Assembly: GCA_009692505.1 (NCBI GenBank)
Contig: SHZC01000001.1
Span: forward strand, 1 to 64,000
DNA from: Myxococcales bacterium
GTDB lineage: Bacteria; Myxococcota_A; Bradymonadia; UBA7976; UBA1532
Direction: 5' to 3'
Length of the DNA: 64,000 bases
The notes beneath the pieces were generated by a model. The model saw only the letters and a program-made list of their open reading frames with translations. It ran no database searches and was not told the origin of the DNA. This document shows positions 35,901 to 45,044 of this stretch, one piece after another. The stretch's first letter is position 1. The number at the start of each line of letters is the position of its first letter. The position numbers and the translations under genes were made by a program.

Positions 35901-38900
35901 CGTTCCAACGGTCCTGGGCCGTGTAGAGCTTCTCGAGCGCGCTGATGGCGTCGAGGCAACGATCGTCCACCGACAGCGCCGTTCGATAGGCCTCGATGGC
36001 GCGCTCGGGCGAGCCGAGCCGGCCCTCCCAGAGTTCGCCTATCCGCAGGTGCGTCTCGACGATGCGGGCGGATTCGTAGATGACCTGCGCCTGACGACCC
36101 AAGATCTGTACGAGATCCTGCCACCGCTCGCGGGTCGCGTAGAGTCGCTCAAGCGCCTCGAGCGTCGGCAACTCCGTATCGTCGATGGCCAGAACCTGTC
36201 GCCACGCATCGATGGCACCGTCTGGGTTCTCCAAGCGGTATTCGAGGATGCGGGCCATCTTCTCGAGAGCCTGCTTGCGCTCGTCCGGCTCGTGCGAGAG
36301 TTGGGCGCGGCGACTCAAGACCGCCACGACCTCCGGCCACTTGTTGTAGCGCTCGAGCAGGCTCTCCAACGACGCCAGCGCCCGCACGTTGTCGGGCTCG
36401 GCCGCCAGCACATGCTGGTAATGGGTGCCCGCGTGCTCGGGCGTCTGCAACTCTCGGTCATAGAGCGCGGCGACTCGAAGCCGGAGAGGTACGGCCTCCC
36501 GCGTGCTGCCGATGGTCTGGATGACCCCTTCGTACAGCGACACGAGGTCGTCCCACTTGTCGCCGAGGCCGGCGAGGCGCTCGAGTTCGGCGCCGATCGC
36601 CTCATCGTCGCGGGTCTCCTCGAAGGCTTTGCTCAGGACGAGGAAAGCATTGTCGACGCTGTCGAGCCGCGACTCGAACGTCTGCGCGGTCTTCCGGAAG
36701 AGCTCCGCCCGCTCAAACGAGTCGGTGGTGTGCTCAAGGCGAACGAGGAGCAGGTTGACGAGATCCTCCCACTGCATCTCGGCCGTGTAGAGACGCTCAA
36801 GCTCGTTGGACGCGTCGAGGTTCGACGGCTGAAGCTCGATGATTTGGGCGTAGGCCCGCTTCGCGCCCTCCGACTCGCCGATGTTCTTCTCCCACATCTC
36901 GGCGACGCGGAAGAGGATGCTCACCCGATCGAAGACGTCGGAGGTGTTGTCAGCCTTGCGATCAAGGACCTCGACACAGGAACGCCAATCCTCGGCGGCC
37001 GTATAGAGCGCCTCGAGAGCGTCGATGGCGTCGTCGTCCGCCGGTGCCTGACTGAGCACGTTGGACCATGCCCGGATGGCCTCGGTCGGGTCCTCGAGTG
37101 ACTTTTGGTACAACTCGCCGAGCTGCCGATGCAGCTCGATGCGCCGCTCGTCACCGTTTGGGAGGATCTCCAGCAGGCGGTGGTCGATTCGAGCGAGCTC
37201 ACTGAACTCCGCCGTACGCTCATGCAACCCGCGGACGGCCCAGAGCGCCGCCTCATTGTCGGGTGCTCGCTGGAGGACCTTCTGCCAGTTCTCCAGCGCG
37301 TTTCGCTCGCGGTCGAGGTAGTCACCCCAGACTCGCCCGAGCTTGCCGTACAGTTCAATCTCTCGGGCGACGTCGTTGTCGAGGAGCGTGACCTGCCGAT
37401 CGCAGACATCAACGAGCTCACGCCACCGCTCCTGCTGTTCGTGGAGCGTCTCGAGCGCCGCGAGTGCCTCGCTGTCCTCGCCTTTGAGGTCAAGGACCTT
37501 ATTCCACAAATCGATGGCGTCGTCTGGCCGAGAGAGCCGCTCCGACGCGATCCGGGCCTGGCGCGCATACAAATCGGCCTGGATGGACTCGCCTTCAGCG
37601 ACCTCCGCCTGGCGATTGTAGACGTCGAACAGCGGCTCCCATTCCTCGCGGGCGAGGTAGATCTGTTCCAGCCGGCTCAGCGCCTCGGCGTGGTGGGGCG
37701 CCTGCTCGATGATGCCCCGATACTGATCAACCGCGAGATCCAACTCGGCCAAATAGGTCTCGTAGACCTGGCCCAAGCGGAACATATACGAGAGGAGCTG
37801 GGCCTCGTCGTAGGTCGCACCAATCTCGCGTCGAAGGACGTTGACCAGATCGGGCCAGCGGTGTGCGGTGGCGAAGAGCTCGTCGAGCCCCAAGAGCGCC
37901 GCCGCATCGACCGGATCAATCTCGAGCGCGTATTGGTACATCCGCTCGGCCGACTCGTCGTCCGAGAGCCGCTCGCGGAAGACCGTGGCCATCTCGTGGC
38001 TCAGCGACCGCATGAGCTCGACGTCCTGCGTTTGGTGAAGCACCTTGTTGTAGGTGACGACGAGGTCATCGAAGCGCGAAGTCGCCTGGGCCAAGCGCCC
38101 CAAGGCCTTGCGCGCCTCCTCGTCTTCGGGCGTCTCCTCCAGCGCGAGGGCGTACCAGTCAAAGGCCCGCGACTCGTCGCTCAAGCTCTCGAGGCAGAGC
38201 TCGGCGAGACGATGCAGATGCTGCATCCGGTCATCGCCGGGATTCTGGTGCACAAGGAGGGCCTCAAGGAGTCCGTGCAGGCGGACCCAGTCGGCGCGCT
38301 TGACGTAGAGAGGCTCGAGGATGAGGCCAATCTGCGGCTGCTCGTGGTTCGCATCGAACAAGCGGACGAGCGCGAGCACGGCATCCCGCTGCTCGGCCTC
38401 GTCGAGCAAGACATCCTTGTAGCAGGCGATGGCCTGAGGCACGTCGTCGAGCGCCGTCTCGTAGAGACCACCGAGGCGGAGCAAGAGCGGTATCCGCTCC
38501 GCCGCCTGCTCGGCCTTCGTGACCTCGACCCGCAGGACCTCCGCCAGCTCAGCCCAGAGGCCCTCTTTCTGGTACAGACGATCCAGCGCGAGGATCGCGC
38601 CCTCGTGCTCGGCCTCGAACTCAAGGACTTTTCGATAGTTTTCGATGGCCTCGAGGTTCTGACCGATCTCCTCTTCGTACAGGCGGCCGACGCGGAGGTA
38701 GAGATCCCGGGACACGTCGTCGCTGTGGATCTTGCCGAGCTGCTCCTCAATGAGGCCGACGAGCGCGCCGAACAGATCCGAACTCCGAGCGACGCGCTCG
38801 AGCGCGACGACCGCGGGCTCATGAGTCACGTCTTCTCGGAAAGCATCCGCATAGGCCTCGAACGCCCGCTCCCCGTCCGCCAGCATGTCCTCGAACGCAG

Positions 38901-41900
38901 CACCAACCTGCATCTGAAGCGCGGTCCGAGCGTCGACCACGGTGGTGACCTCGATCAGCGACTTCCATGCGCCGATAAGGCGGTCCCAGGCACCCGAAGC
39001 CGTAAAGATCGGTTCGAGCACGGACGCAGCGGCGCGAGCCTCACGGTCGTTCTTGATGAGCGCCTCAAGCGCCTGCAGCGAGGGCTCGTGCGAAGCCACC
39101 TCGATGAGGATGGCCGCGTACCCTTCGACCGCCTGAGCGACCTGATCGAGCGCGGAATCGTAAAGGTGCGCGATGCGGTGGTGAAGTGCGATCTGGAGTT
39201 CGGGCTCGCCCACGACCGCGACCTCGCGCTCAAGAATCGCGAGCAGCTCCGGCCAGCTCTCAAGACGCCCGTAGAGGCGATCGAGGCACTGAAGCGAAGT
39301 CAGGTCTTGAGCGTCCCACGAGAGCACCTTCTGGTACGTCTCGACCGCTCCCTTGAGGTCGTCAAGCTCGCGCTCATACGCCGCGCCGATGACATAGTAG
39401 ATATCCTTGCGGGCGGCCAGGTCCGACGTCAGCGCGGACTTGCGATGGAGCACCTCCAGAAGGTCCTCCCACTGCCCCAGTGCGAGGTAGATACGCTCGA
39501 GCGCGTCGAGGGCGCGCGCGTCCACTTCGTCAATCTTGAGAATCGCGCAGAAGATCTCCACGGCCCTTTGGGGATCGCCGATCATCTCCTCGAAAAGGGC
39601 GCAGATCCGGAAGAGGAGCTCCTTCTTCGGCTCGATCTCTTCGGTCAACTCGCTCTTCTGCAAGAGGACCGCGACGAGCTCGTTCCACTGCTCGGTCTGG
39701 AAGTAGATGTCTTCGAGCGCGCCGATGCACTCGAGGTCCGTGTCATCGGCCCCGAGGGCCGCCTCGAAGTGACGACGCGCGCCCTCGAGATCACGGAGCT
39801 GCAGCCACTGAACACGCGCCACGCGCTTGTGGATGTCGATGGCCACCACGACGTCGGAGATGTCGTCGACCTCCGACTCGTAGACGGCGGCGAGATCCGA
39901 ATAGCTCTCCAGCGCCTCGGAGATTCGGTGCAGTTCGGCGAGGGTCTTGGCGTTCGCGGGCTGCACGGCGAAGGCCCGCGCATACGTCCGAAACGCATCG
40001 TCGGGCGCGCCGCCACGACTCTGATAGAGCTCGGCGATGCGATGGAGCAGCGCGACCTGCCGCGAGCCCTCGGCGGCGTGTTCACGCTGGATCTCGTAGA
40101 CCCCGATGAGCTTCTGCCACTCGTCCTGCGCCCGATAGATGGGCTCGAGGATGTCGGCGATCCGGGACTGAAAGTTGCCCTCGGCCGAGAGCCGCTCGAG
40201 CGCCGACAAGGCCGCCGCATTGGCGGCCTCGGCGGACAGGACCGACTCATAGACCCCAATGGCCTGCTGGACGTCTCCAAGCTCGCCCTCGGAGAGCGCG
40301 CCCAAGCGGACACGCAGGGCGGTCTGCGCCCCAACGTCGGTCGCTATGGCGAGCTGCCGCTCCAGCACATCGGCGAGCTCGGCCCAGGCACCCGTCTGCG
40401 CGTACAGTCGATCGAGCACCTGAAGCGCGCGAAGGTTGGAAGCGTCCGCCTCGAGGATCTCCCGGTGCGTGACGATGGCCTCCGAGGTGTCCCCGAGACG
40501 GTTCTCCAGCAGCTCGCCGATGTTGAAGAGCAGGCCTTGGCGGCCAGCCGGGTCTTCGCTGAGCTCAACCTTGCGGCGCAGAATGAGGAGCAGGTCTTCG
40601 AACGACTCCGTCCGCAGGTACAGTCGCTCAAGCGCGTTGATGGAGACCTGATTCGCCGGCTCGATCGCCAGCACGCGATTGTGCGCGTCGATCGCGTTGC
40701 CCGCGTCGTCGAGCTGCTCTTCGTAAATTCCAGCCAACCGGGAAAGGTGGCCGCGCCGCAGTCCGTCGTCTCCAACGTCGGGCAAGATGGCCTCAATGAG
40801 GCTCGACAGCTCGCCGAACTTCTGGCCGACCTGGGCCAGCTCGGTCAGGCGACCGATGGCCGTCACGTTCTGGGGCTGCTCGGTCAGCGCGCGCGCGAAC
40901 GCATCGAATGCGGCATCGACATCGCCGATTCGGCTGGCCTGGAGTGAGCCGATTCGCTCCAAGAGCACGAGGCGCTTCTCAAGCTCGTCTGTGTCCTCCA
41001 ACTCAATCTCAAGGACCCGAACGAGCCCGGTCCACTCCCCCTGATGTTCGTAGATCGGCTCAAGAATCCTCGACACTTGGGCGCGTGACGCGCCATCGCT
41101 GAGCAGTCCCTCAAGCGCGGCGCGCGCCGCCGCGTGACGAGGCTCCGCGTGCAGGACGTCCTTGAAGACCTCGATGGCCTCGTTCGTGCGCCCGAGCGCG
41201 TTGAGATCCACCAAGCCGATCTGGAGCTTGAAGGCGAGGAGATCCCCCTCGCCGGACGACACCGCGAGCCGGAGTTCCTGACCGAGGACATCATGGAGAT
41301 CTTCAAATCGCTCCAAGCTCTCGAAGAGCCGGTGCAGCGACTGAAGAGCCTCGCGGTCCGATCCATCTTCACCCACGATCGCGCGGTACTTCTCGATGGC
41401 CGAGTTGGCGTCATCGAGCTGCTCCTCGAAGATGCTCCCCTGCTTGCGGAGGAGCCCCTTGCGCTCCTCGACGGAGTCCGCCAGCGCGAGCTTGCGATCG
41501 ATCACCTCGAGCAGGTCAATCCACGACGCGGAGCGAGTATAGAGCGCCTCTACAGCGTCGAGCGCGACCCGATTCTCACCATCGATCGACAGCGCGTCGT
41601 TGTACCGAGACAGGGCGTCTTGGGGCTGCCCCATCTGCGTATCGAGCAAGCGCGCGAGCATGAGCGTGAGTTCGACCCGCGCCCCTTGATCATCGTTCGC
41701 CGCGCCGAGGGCCGAGACGAGGTCGTCGTGCACGGTGGACCACTGGCCCGTCACCGCCCCGAGGCGCTCGAGCTCGGCCCGGGCTTCGGCGTCGGTCGGG
41801 TTCTCGTTCAAGACACGGCGGACCGACTCGAAGGCCGCATCGGGGTTGCGAAGATGCTGTTCCTGGGCCCGCGCGCTCCGCATCATTCGAAGCTTGCGCT

Positions 41901-44853
41901 CGACGCCATCCGTCTCGTGCTCAAGGATGACATCGAGCACGCTGATGAGCTTGCGATGTTCACCTGCAGCCTCGTAGATGGGCTCAAGGGCGCGAGCACC
42001 CACGAGATTGCGGGGCTCGATTTGGAGGATGCGCTCGAGGGCCCGAACGCTCTTGTCCTTTTGGCCCAGGTGCTCATCGAAGATCGTCGCGGTCCGGAAG
42101 AGCAGGTCAATCTTGGTCGCGTCGTCCTTCTGCAAGGCGACCTGTCCGTCGAGCAGCCGAACGAGCTCGTCCCACTTGCCCCGATTGCCGAAGAAGGCCG
42201 ACAGGCCATCCCAGTCTCCGAGCTCGATGATGGCCTTTTTCAGGCTCTCACCCGCGCGCCGGTGCTCCGGATCCAGCTCAAGCAGCCGACGCCAGACGGC
42301 GACACAGCCCTCGCGATCACCGAGCCGGTCCTGCAGCGCGATACCGGCCCGCTGCAGGAGGTCGACGCGCTCCGTGTCGTCGGTGGCTGCGTCGACGAGC
42401 GCCGTCGCAACTTCCACCATCTTGTCGAAGATCTTCTCGGACTCGTACAGCCCAACGAGCGCCCGCAGGGCATCCACATCGTGGGGCGCCAGGACAATGA
42501 CCTGCTCCCAGAGCTGGAGCGAGATGGCCGGTCGCCGAATCTTCTTGGTGGCGCTGTCGGCGATCACCTTGTAGTTCGCTGCGCGTTGCTGGAGGTCGGG
42601 CTCCGAGTCGGCGAGCTGCCGCTGAACGGCCACGAGCTTCTCCCACTCGCGGCGCTTCTCGTACATCTCCTGGAGGGCCTCGATCGCGACCCGATTTCCC
42701 GTGTCCTCTGAGAGCACGGCCTCATAGGATCTGATGGCCTCGGCCTGATTGCGAAATTTGTCGAGGTAGAGGTGCGCGATGCGAAGGTTGAGCGTGACCC
42801 GATCGTCGATGTTTTGAGCAGCAGCAGCCTGCGTCTGGATGAGCGCGACGAGCTCCGGCCACCGGCGCATCGCCTCGTACTTCTCGGCGAGCGCGCGCTG
42901 GGCGTCGGCATCGTCAGGCTCGAGCGACAGCACCTGCGACCAGAGCTGTACGACCATCGCGTCGAGGTTCAGATGCTGGCTGTAGATCGAGATGAGCCCC
43001 TTCATGGCTTCGACCTTCCGTCCGGACTCGCGGTCGGAGATCTCCTCGACGATGAGCTTCTGGATGTCGACGTAGGCGTTCCACTTCTGCTGTTCCGCAT
43101 AGAGCCGCAGGAGCGCCTTGCGCGCATCGGGATCAGCCTTGTCCGCGAGATGGACCTGTCGCCAGAAGTCCGTGGACTTATCAGCCTCGTTGCTCCGGTC
43201 CTCGGCCAAGCGCGCCATGATGCGCAGGGCTGCGGTCCGATTGTCGGCGCTGTCACCGCCAGCCGCTTCCACGAGCATCTGTTGGACGTTTCGCCACTTG
43301 CCCGTCTCGACGAGCCGCTGAATCTGCCACTCCCTGGCATCCGGGTCCTCGCCGGCGTGCTTGGCGAGCTCACGTAGCTTGAAGTCGGCGGTCTTGCCCT
43401 CGTCGAGGTGGGCCGCACCGAACAGGATTCGTTCCCCTTGAAGCGCGAACTTCTTGCCACCCGCGTCCGCCGCAATCAGGGCATCGAGGCCGGCCGCAAT
43501 CTTCTGCTTGTTGGCGAGGCTGCTCGTCAGTAGGCGACCGACGCGAGCGTAGAGGTCAATGGAACCGGGCTGCGCACCCGCGGCCTCCAGGTAGGCCCCG
43601 ATGAAGGCGTCGTCATCGGAAGAAGCTACGGCCCACTGAGCGAGTGCTTCGAGCCCACTCGACCGATCACCTGTCGCCGCCCGAGCACGTATGGAATCAA
43701 GGCGCGCCTCGCGATCACCCTCGCTCTCGGCCTCGACGGCCACTTTCACGGCCGCTTCCACGGCCACTTCCACGGCCACTTCCACGGCCACTTCCACGGC
43801 CACTTCCACGGCCACCGGGGACGTGGTCTCGGGCTCGGCTGGCAAAGCCACGTCCGCCACGACGTCGATGACCTCTGCCATCGGATCGGTCATGCCGTCG
43901 TCAAAGACAACCCGCTCAGCGGCCGTCACGCCCTCGGCCTCCACCGAGAACCAGACGCCCTCCGTGCTCTCGCTCGTGTGGGCGAGTGGGGTCTCCTCGG
44001 CGGCCGCATCCTGGCTCGCAGGCTCGTCGCTCACGGCCTCTTCGCTCACGGGCTCTGCGCTCACGGCCTCTGCGCTCGCGGGCTCCAGACTCGTCTCGCT
44101 CTGGGCGTCGACCGGGCCGCCGAGTTCAGCCAGGGTCCCGCGGGCATCCTCGTCCTCGGGACGCAGCTCGAGGTACCGAGTAAAGCACTGCCTGGCCATC
44201 TCGCGCTGGTCGAGATCGTAGAGAAGGACGTTACCGAGCTCGTGAAAAATCTCGGCTTGGCGGTCAGCGTCTTCGACGCTCTGCAACTCCAGATCGAGGA
44301 GCTGTGCGACCATGTCCCAGTTGCCGATCTGCCGATAGATCCGCCGGGCCGCATAGAGGGCCCGCAGACATCGATGATCGCACTGAAACGCGGCCTGATA
44401 GCAGACCATCGCGCGTTCCTGGTCGGTCAGCCGCTCCTCGAGCACCTCGCCGACCTCATAAATGAGCTCGGCGCGCTCGAGGGCGTCCTCGATCCGACTC
44501 GCTAGTGCCTCGCCGACCTGAACGAAGCCCTCCCAGTCCTCGAGGTCACGCAAGAGCGCGCCCATCCGGGACAGGGTCGGGCGCGCGTCTGGGTCGCCCT
44601 CGACGGAGGCGCCGTAGATCTGTACGGCGCGGGTCTTGTCTCCAAGGCGCTCGTCGGCGACTTGGCCCGCTCGCCGGAGAAAGCTCGAGGTCGCGGGCTG
44701 GTCGCCGGCGGACTGCCCGAGGTGCACATAAAGGTCGACCAGATGGCCCCACTGCTCATCGGCGTGGAGCAGGCCCTCCAGCTCGGTGGCTGCATGGGCG
44801 TTGTTGGGGTCCTGGACCACCACATCGAAGAGCTCGCGCAATCGCTCGTTCAT
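32917..44853 (-). CDS. Giant TPR scaffold protein, AgmK/GltI-like
   Basis: The product is 3,978 residues from ATG 44853 (MNERLRELFDVVVQDP), which follows GAGAG. Residues 1-245 are TPR-like, about 250-390 are a low-complexity acidic linker holding two short tandem repeats, and from about 390 to 3600 an almost unbroken TPR solenoid repeats a pattern of W-x-x-L, then E/D-rich helix, then AIxxYxxVLxxDxxNxxALxxLxxLY. The last ~240 residues (32920-33620) form a different domain: NPPAVLVGGDVLTGRSLQELAFIVSKQLF and TSNRLGLLLSNDLGAAVRCL, like an M48 core without HExxH. It has no signal or TM segment, so the cytoplasm is likely. Position and size match M. xanthus AgmK/GltI from memory. Confidence 0.88.
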   Translation of the reverse strand: MNERLRELFDVVVQDPNNAHAATELEGLLHADEQWGHLVDLYVHLGQSAGDQPATSSFLRRAGQVADERLGDKTRAVQIYGASVEGDPDARPTLSRMGALLRDLEDWEGFVQVGEALASRIEDALERAELIYEVGEVLEERLTDQERAMVCYQAAFQCDHRCLRALYAARRIYRQIGNWDMVAQLLDLELQSVEDADRQAEIFHELGNVLLYDLDQREMARQCFTRYLELRPEDEDARGTLAELGGPVDAQSETSLEPASAEAVSAEPVSEEAVSDEPASQDAAAEETPLAHTSESTEGVWFSVEAEGVTAAERVVFDDGMTDPMAEVIDVVADVALPAEPETTSPVAVEVAVEVAVEVAVEVAVEAAVKVAVEAESEGDREARLDSIRARAATGDRSSGLEALAQWAVASSDDDAFIGAYLEAAGAQPGSIDLYARVGRLLTSSLANKQKIAAGLDALIAADAGGKKFALQGERILFGAAHLDEGKTADFKLRELAKHAGEDPDAREWQIQRLVETGKWRNVQQMLVEAAGGDSADNRTAALRIMARLAEDRSNEADKSTDFWRQVHLADKADPDARKALLRLYAEQQKWNAYVDIQKLIVEEISDRESGRKVEAMKGLISIYSQHLNLDAMVVQLWSQVLSLEPDDADAQRALAEKYEAMRRWPELVALIQTQAAAAQNIDDRVTLNLRIAHLYLDKFRNQAEAIRSYEAVLSEDTGNRVAIEALQEMYEKRREWEKLVAVQRQLADSEPDLQQRAANYKVIADSATKKIRRPAISLQLWEQVIVLAPHDVDALRALVGLYESEKIFDKMVEVATALVDAATDDTERVDLLQRAGIALQDRLGDREGCVAVWRRLLELDPEHRRAGESLKKAIIELGDWDGLSAFFGNRGKWDELVRLLDGQVALQKDDATKIDLLFRTATIFDEHLGQKDKSVRALERILQIEPRNLVGARALEPIYEAAGEHRKLISVLDVILEHETDGVERKLRMMRSARAQEQHLRNPDAAFESVRRVLNENPTDAEARAELERLGAVTGQWSTVHDDLVSALGAANDDQGARVELTLMLARLLDTQMGQPQDALSRYNDALSIDGENRVALDAVEALYTRSASWIDLLEVIDRKLALADSVEERKGLLRKQGSIFEEQLDDANSAIEKYRAIVGEDGSDREALQSLHRLFESLERFEDLHDVLGQELRLAVSSGEGDLLAFKLQIGLVDLNALGRTNEAIEVFKDVLHAEPRHAAARAALEGLLSDGASRAQVSRILEPIYEHQGEWTGLVRVLEIELEDTDELEKRLVLLERIGSLQASRIGDVDAAFDAFARALTEQPQNVTAIGRLTELAQVGQKFGELSSLIEAILPDVGDDGLRRGHLSRLAGIYEEQLDDAGNAIDAHNRVLAIEPANQVSINALERLYLRTESFEDLLLILRRKVELSEDPAGRQGLLFNIGELLENRLGDTSEAIVTHREILEADASNLRALQVLDRLYAQTGAWAELADVLERQLAIATDVGAQTALRVRLGALSEGELGDVQQAIGVYESVLSAEAANAAALSALERLSAEGNFQSRIADILEPIYRAQDEWQKLIGVYEIQREHAAEGSRQVALLHRIAELYQSRGGAPDDAFRTYARAFAVQPANAKTLAELHRISEALESYSDLAAVYESEVDDISDVVVAIDIHKRVARVQWLQLRDLEGARRHFEAALGADDTDLECIGALEDIYFQTEQWNELVAVLLQKSELTEEIEPKKELLFRICALFEEMIGDPQRAVEIFCAILKIDEVDARALDALERIYLALGQWEDLLEVLHRKSALTSDLAARKDIYYVIGAAYERELDDLKGAVETYQKVLSWDAQDLTSLQCLDRLYGRLESWPELLAILEREVAVVGEPELQIALHHRIAHLYDSALDQVAQAVEGYAAILIEVASHEPSLQALEALIKNDREARAAASVLEPIFTASGAWDRLIGAWKSLIEVTTVVDARTALQMQVGAAFEDMLADGERAFEAYADAFREDVTHEPAVVALERVARSSDLFGALVGLIEEQLGKIHSDDVSRDLYLRVGRLYEEEIGQNLEAIENYRKVLEFEAEHEGAILALDRLYQKEGLWAELAEVLRVEVTKAEQAAERIPLLLRLGGLYETALDDVPQAIACYKDVLLDEAEQRDAVLALVRLFDANHEQPQIGLILEPLYVKRADWVRLHGLLEALLVHQNPGDDRMQHLHRLAELCLESLSDESRAFDWYALALEETPEDEEARKALGRLAQATSRFDDLVVTYNKVLHQTQDVELMRSLSHEMATVFRERLSDDESAERMYQYALEIDPVDAAALLGLDELFATAHRWPDLVNVLRREIGATYDEAQLLSYMFRLGQVYETYLAELDLAVDQYRGIIEQAPHHAEALSRLEQIYLAREEWEPLFDVYNRQAEVAEGESIQADLYARQARIASERLSRPDDAIDLWNKVLDLKGEDSEALAALETLHEQQERWRELVDVCDRQVTLLDNDVAREIELYGKLGRVWGDYLDRERNALENWQKVLQRAPDNEAALWAVRGLHERTAEFSELARIDHRLLEILPNGDERRIELHRQLGELYQKSLEDPTEAIRAWSNVLSQAPADDDAIDALEALYTAAEDWRSCVEVLDRKADNTSDVFDRVSILFRVAEMWEKNIGESEGAKRAYAQIIELQPSNLDASNELERLYTAEMQWEDLVNLLLVRLEHTTDSFERAELFRKTAQTFESRLDSVDNAFLVLSKAFEETRDDEAIGAELERLAGLGDKWDDLVSLYEGVIQTIGSTREAVPLRLRVAALYDRELQTPEHAGTHYQHVLAAEPDNVRALASLESLLERYNKWPEVVAVLSRRAQLSHEPDERKQALEKMARILEYRLENPDGAIDAWRQVLAIDDTELPTLEALERLYATRERWQDLVQILGRQAQVIYESARIVETHLRIGELWEGRLGSPERAIEAYRTALSVDDRCLDAISALEKLYTAQDRWNDLLDVFEMMLNVRTEPAQQLAILGRIALIQEEELGDKASTIDTCRKMLTADATHAPAMRALERLYREREQWHDLADAYREHCAALVDPKAKIPVYTALAAIYRGPMGDVYAAIESLTPILEIDERHLATLTALGELFVQVEDWPNAIDALSREAHLQTDRATVLDRQYRVGKIYEDRVGDLDQAERWFKSALEHDPTYLNALKALKGLHERRAEWAEVVRTLKMIEASTRSFPEKSAALCEIGAVYDIQLGDKSTANDYYEQAMDMHPDNVVAAVPLVEVYMADSRWERAEPLLDLLLADRTKNNADIRELQQLNYKLGFVGEQLHKDEKALVHYKQAYELDSTHLPTLQGMGQLLFRREDWDRAFKIYQTILVHHRENLTGDDVVDVFYRQGQIKLKVGERRKALDFFRKALELSAQEDRVLRAVVDLHEKQGDWEDVIHYRRQLVQISTDAADRFQSLVTIGDIMREQLRNTRGAVDAYKEALSTQPDSRLVLGKLLDLYQEARQWADAVEILTKLAELERDLARQGKYYYTIGVIQRDELKDNFSAVRTLDKALDADPGMLKAFQAIDQILTNDRDYERQDRYYRKMLKRAMEQKLEDSLVVSLARNLGEINRTRLKKYDEAIKAYRIALTKQPEDLQAHTIIAELYELNDEVDKAIAEHYRMIELNPRSIESYQQIRRLFMESGKYDEAWCVCQVLSYLGHANPDERAFFEKYRSKTLTQARKALDNEQWGLVYHPDLSLMLAHMCQRMYQYTVPLMAVQHKDLKLHKKKDLVDAAEQTPFNSVFNYVTQVTRLSRVEVFRLPDGGSGMITGNFNPPAVLVGGDVLTGRSLQELAFIVSKQLFMMGQHYYLATIDTTYERRKSRLSTIIYTVTKLVNPSAEVPFKDDGLLEAYRQIPPADLQEIAKIIAKMSENPAQHLNLSKWLEMVEHTSNRLGLLLSNDLGAAVRCLKNETSQFSKAPVQDRVRELVLYALSENYFKLRKALGLAIG
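43738..43809 (-). repeat. Six-copy 12-bp tandem repeat in the giant TPR gene
   Basis: Six 12-bp units (GGCCACTTCCAC on the plus strand) run from 43738 to 43809. The four at 43762-43809 are identical; the other two differ by one base each. On the coding strand they give (VEVA)n at about residues 349-372 of the giant TPR protein. The length is a multiple of three, so copy-number change would keep the frame. The repeat lies in the linker, not in a folded repeat. Confidence 0.95.
44027..44086 (-). repeat. Four-copy 15-bp imperfect tandem repeat in the giant TPR gene
   Basis: Four 15-bp units lie at 44027-44041, 44042-44056, 44057-44071 and 44072-44086, differing at a few positions. They encode pentapeptides of the type (A/E)E(P/A)(V/A)S near residues 257-276 of the giant TPR protein. 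Together with the 12-bp repeat they show that this acidic Ala/Ser/Glu/Val linker grows by short duplications. Confidence 0.85.
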
Positions 44854-44962
44854 CAACGTTTCTCTCTCAAACGGACGTGAACTGTTTTGCCGCGGGCCGC
44901 TCGCTTGCGAGACGTCCCCGACGATGACCGTGGATGCATTCCGGGCCAAAAAACGGCCGCCC

Positions 44963-44991
44963 CTCTTAGCACACGCGATCGAAACCGACAA
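44963..44991 (-). promoter_or_regulatory. Predicted promoter for the giant TPR gene
   Basis: Reading the minus strand, TTGTCG (44986-44991) and TAAGAG (44963-44968) are 17 bases apart, and TGC directly before the -10 makes an extended -10. It lies in the 191-base gap before ATG 44853 and would give a leader of about 100 bases. No other gene occupies the gap. Confidence 0.4.
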
Positions 44992-45044
44992 CGCGAACAG
45001 GAGCCGTTACAGGACCCATCGCGCGGAGGTCCGAAACGAAGGAT

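Noticed and set aside
37105-40947. A 1,280-codon open frame on the plus strand opposite the giant TPR gene (also 34867-37101, 6979-9207, 41134-42711)
   Set aside because: Strong GC bias at third positions removes stops from the antisense frame. The translations are Arg/Leu/Glu-rich repeats without domains, while the minus-strand TPR reading has clear motifs throughout.
43738-43809. The 12-bp array as a CRISPR or intergenic repeat
   Set aside because: There are no spacers, it is in frame inside a gene, and it encodes a simple VEVA repeat.
44850-44991. N-terminal extension of the giant TPR protein to 44991
   Set aside because: The extension carries no TPR pattern, crosses the predicted promoter, and ATG 44853 has a good ribosome binding site.
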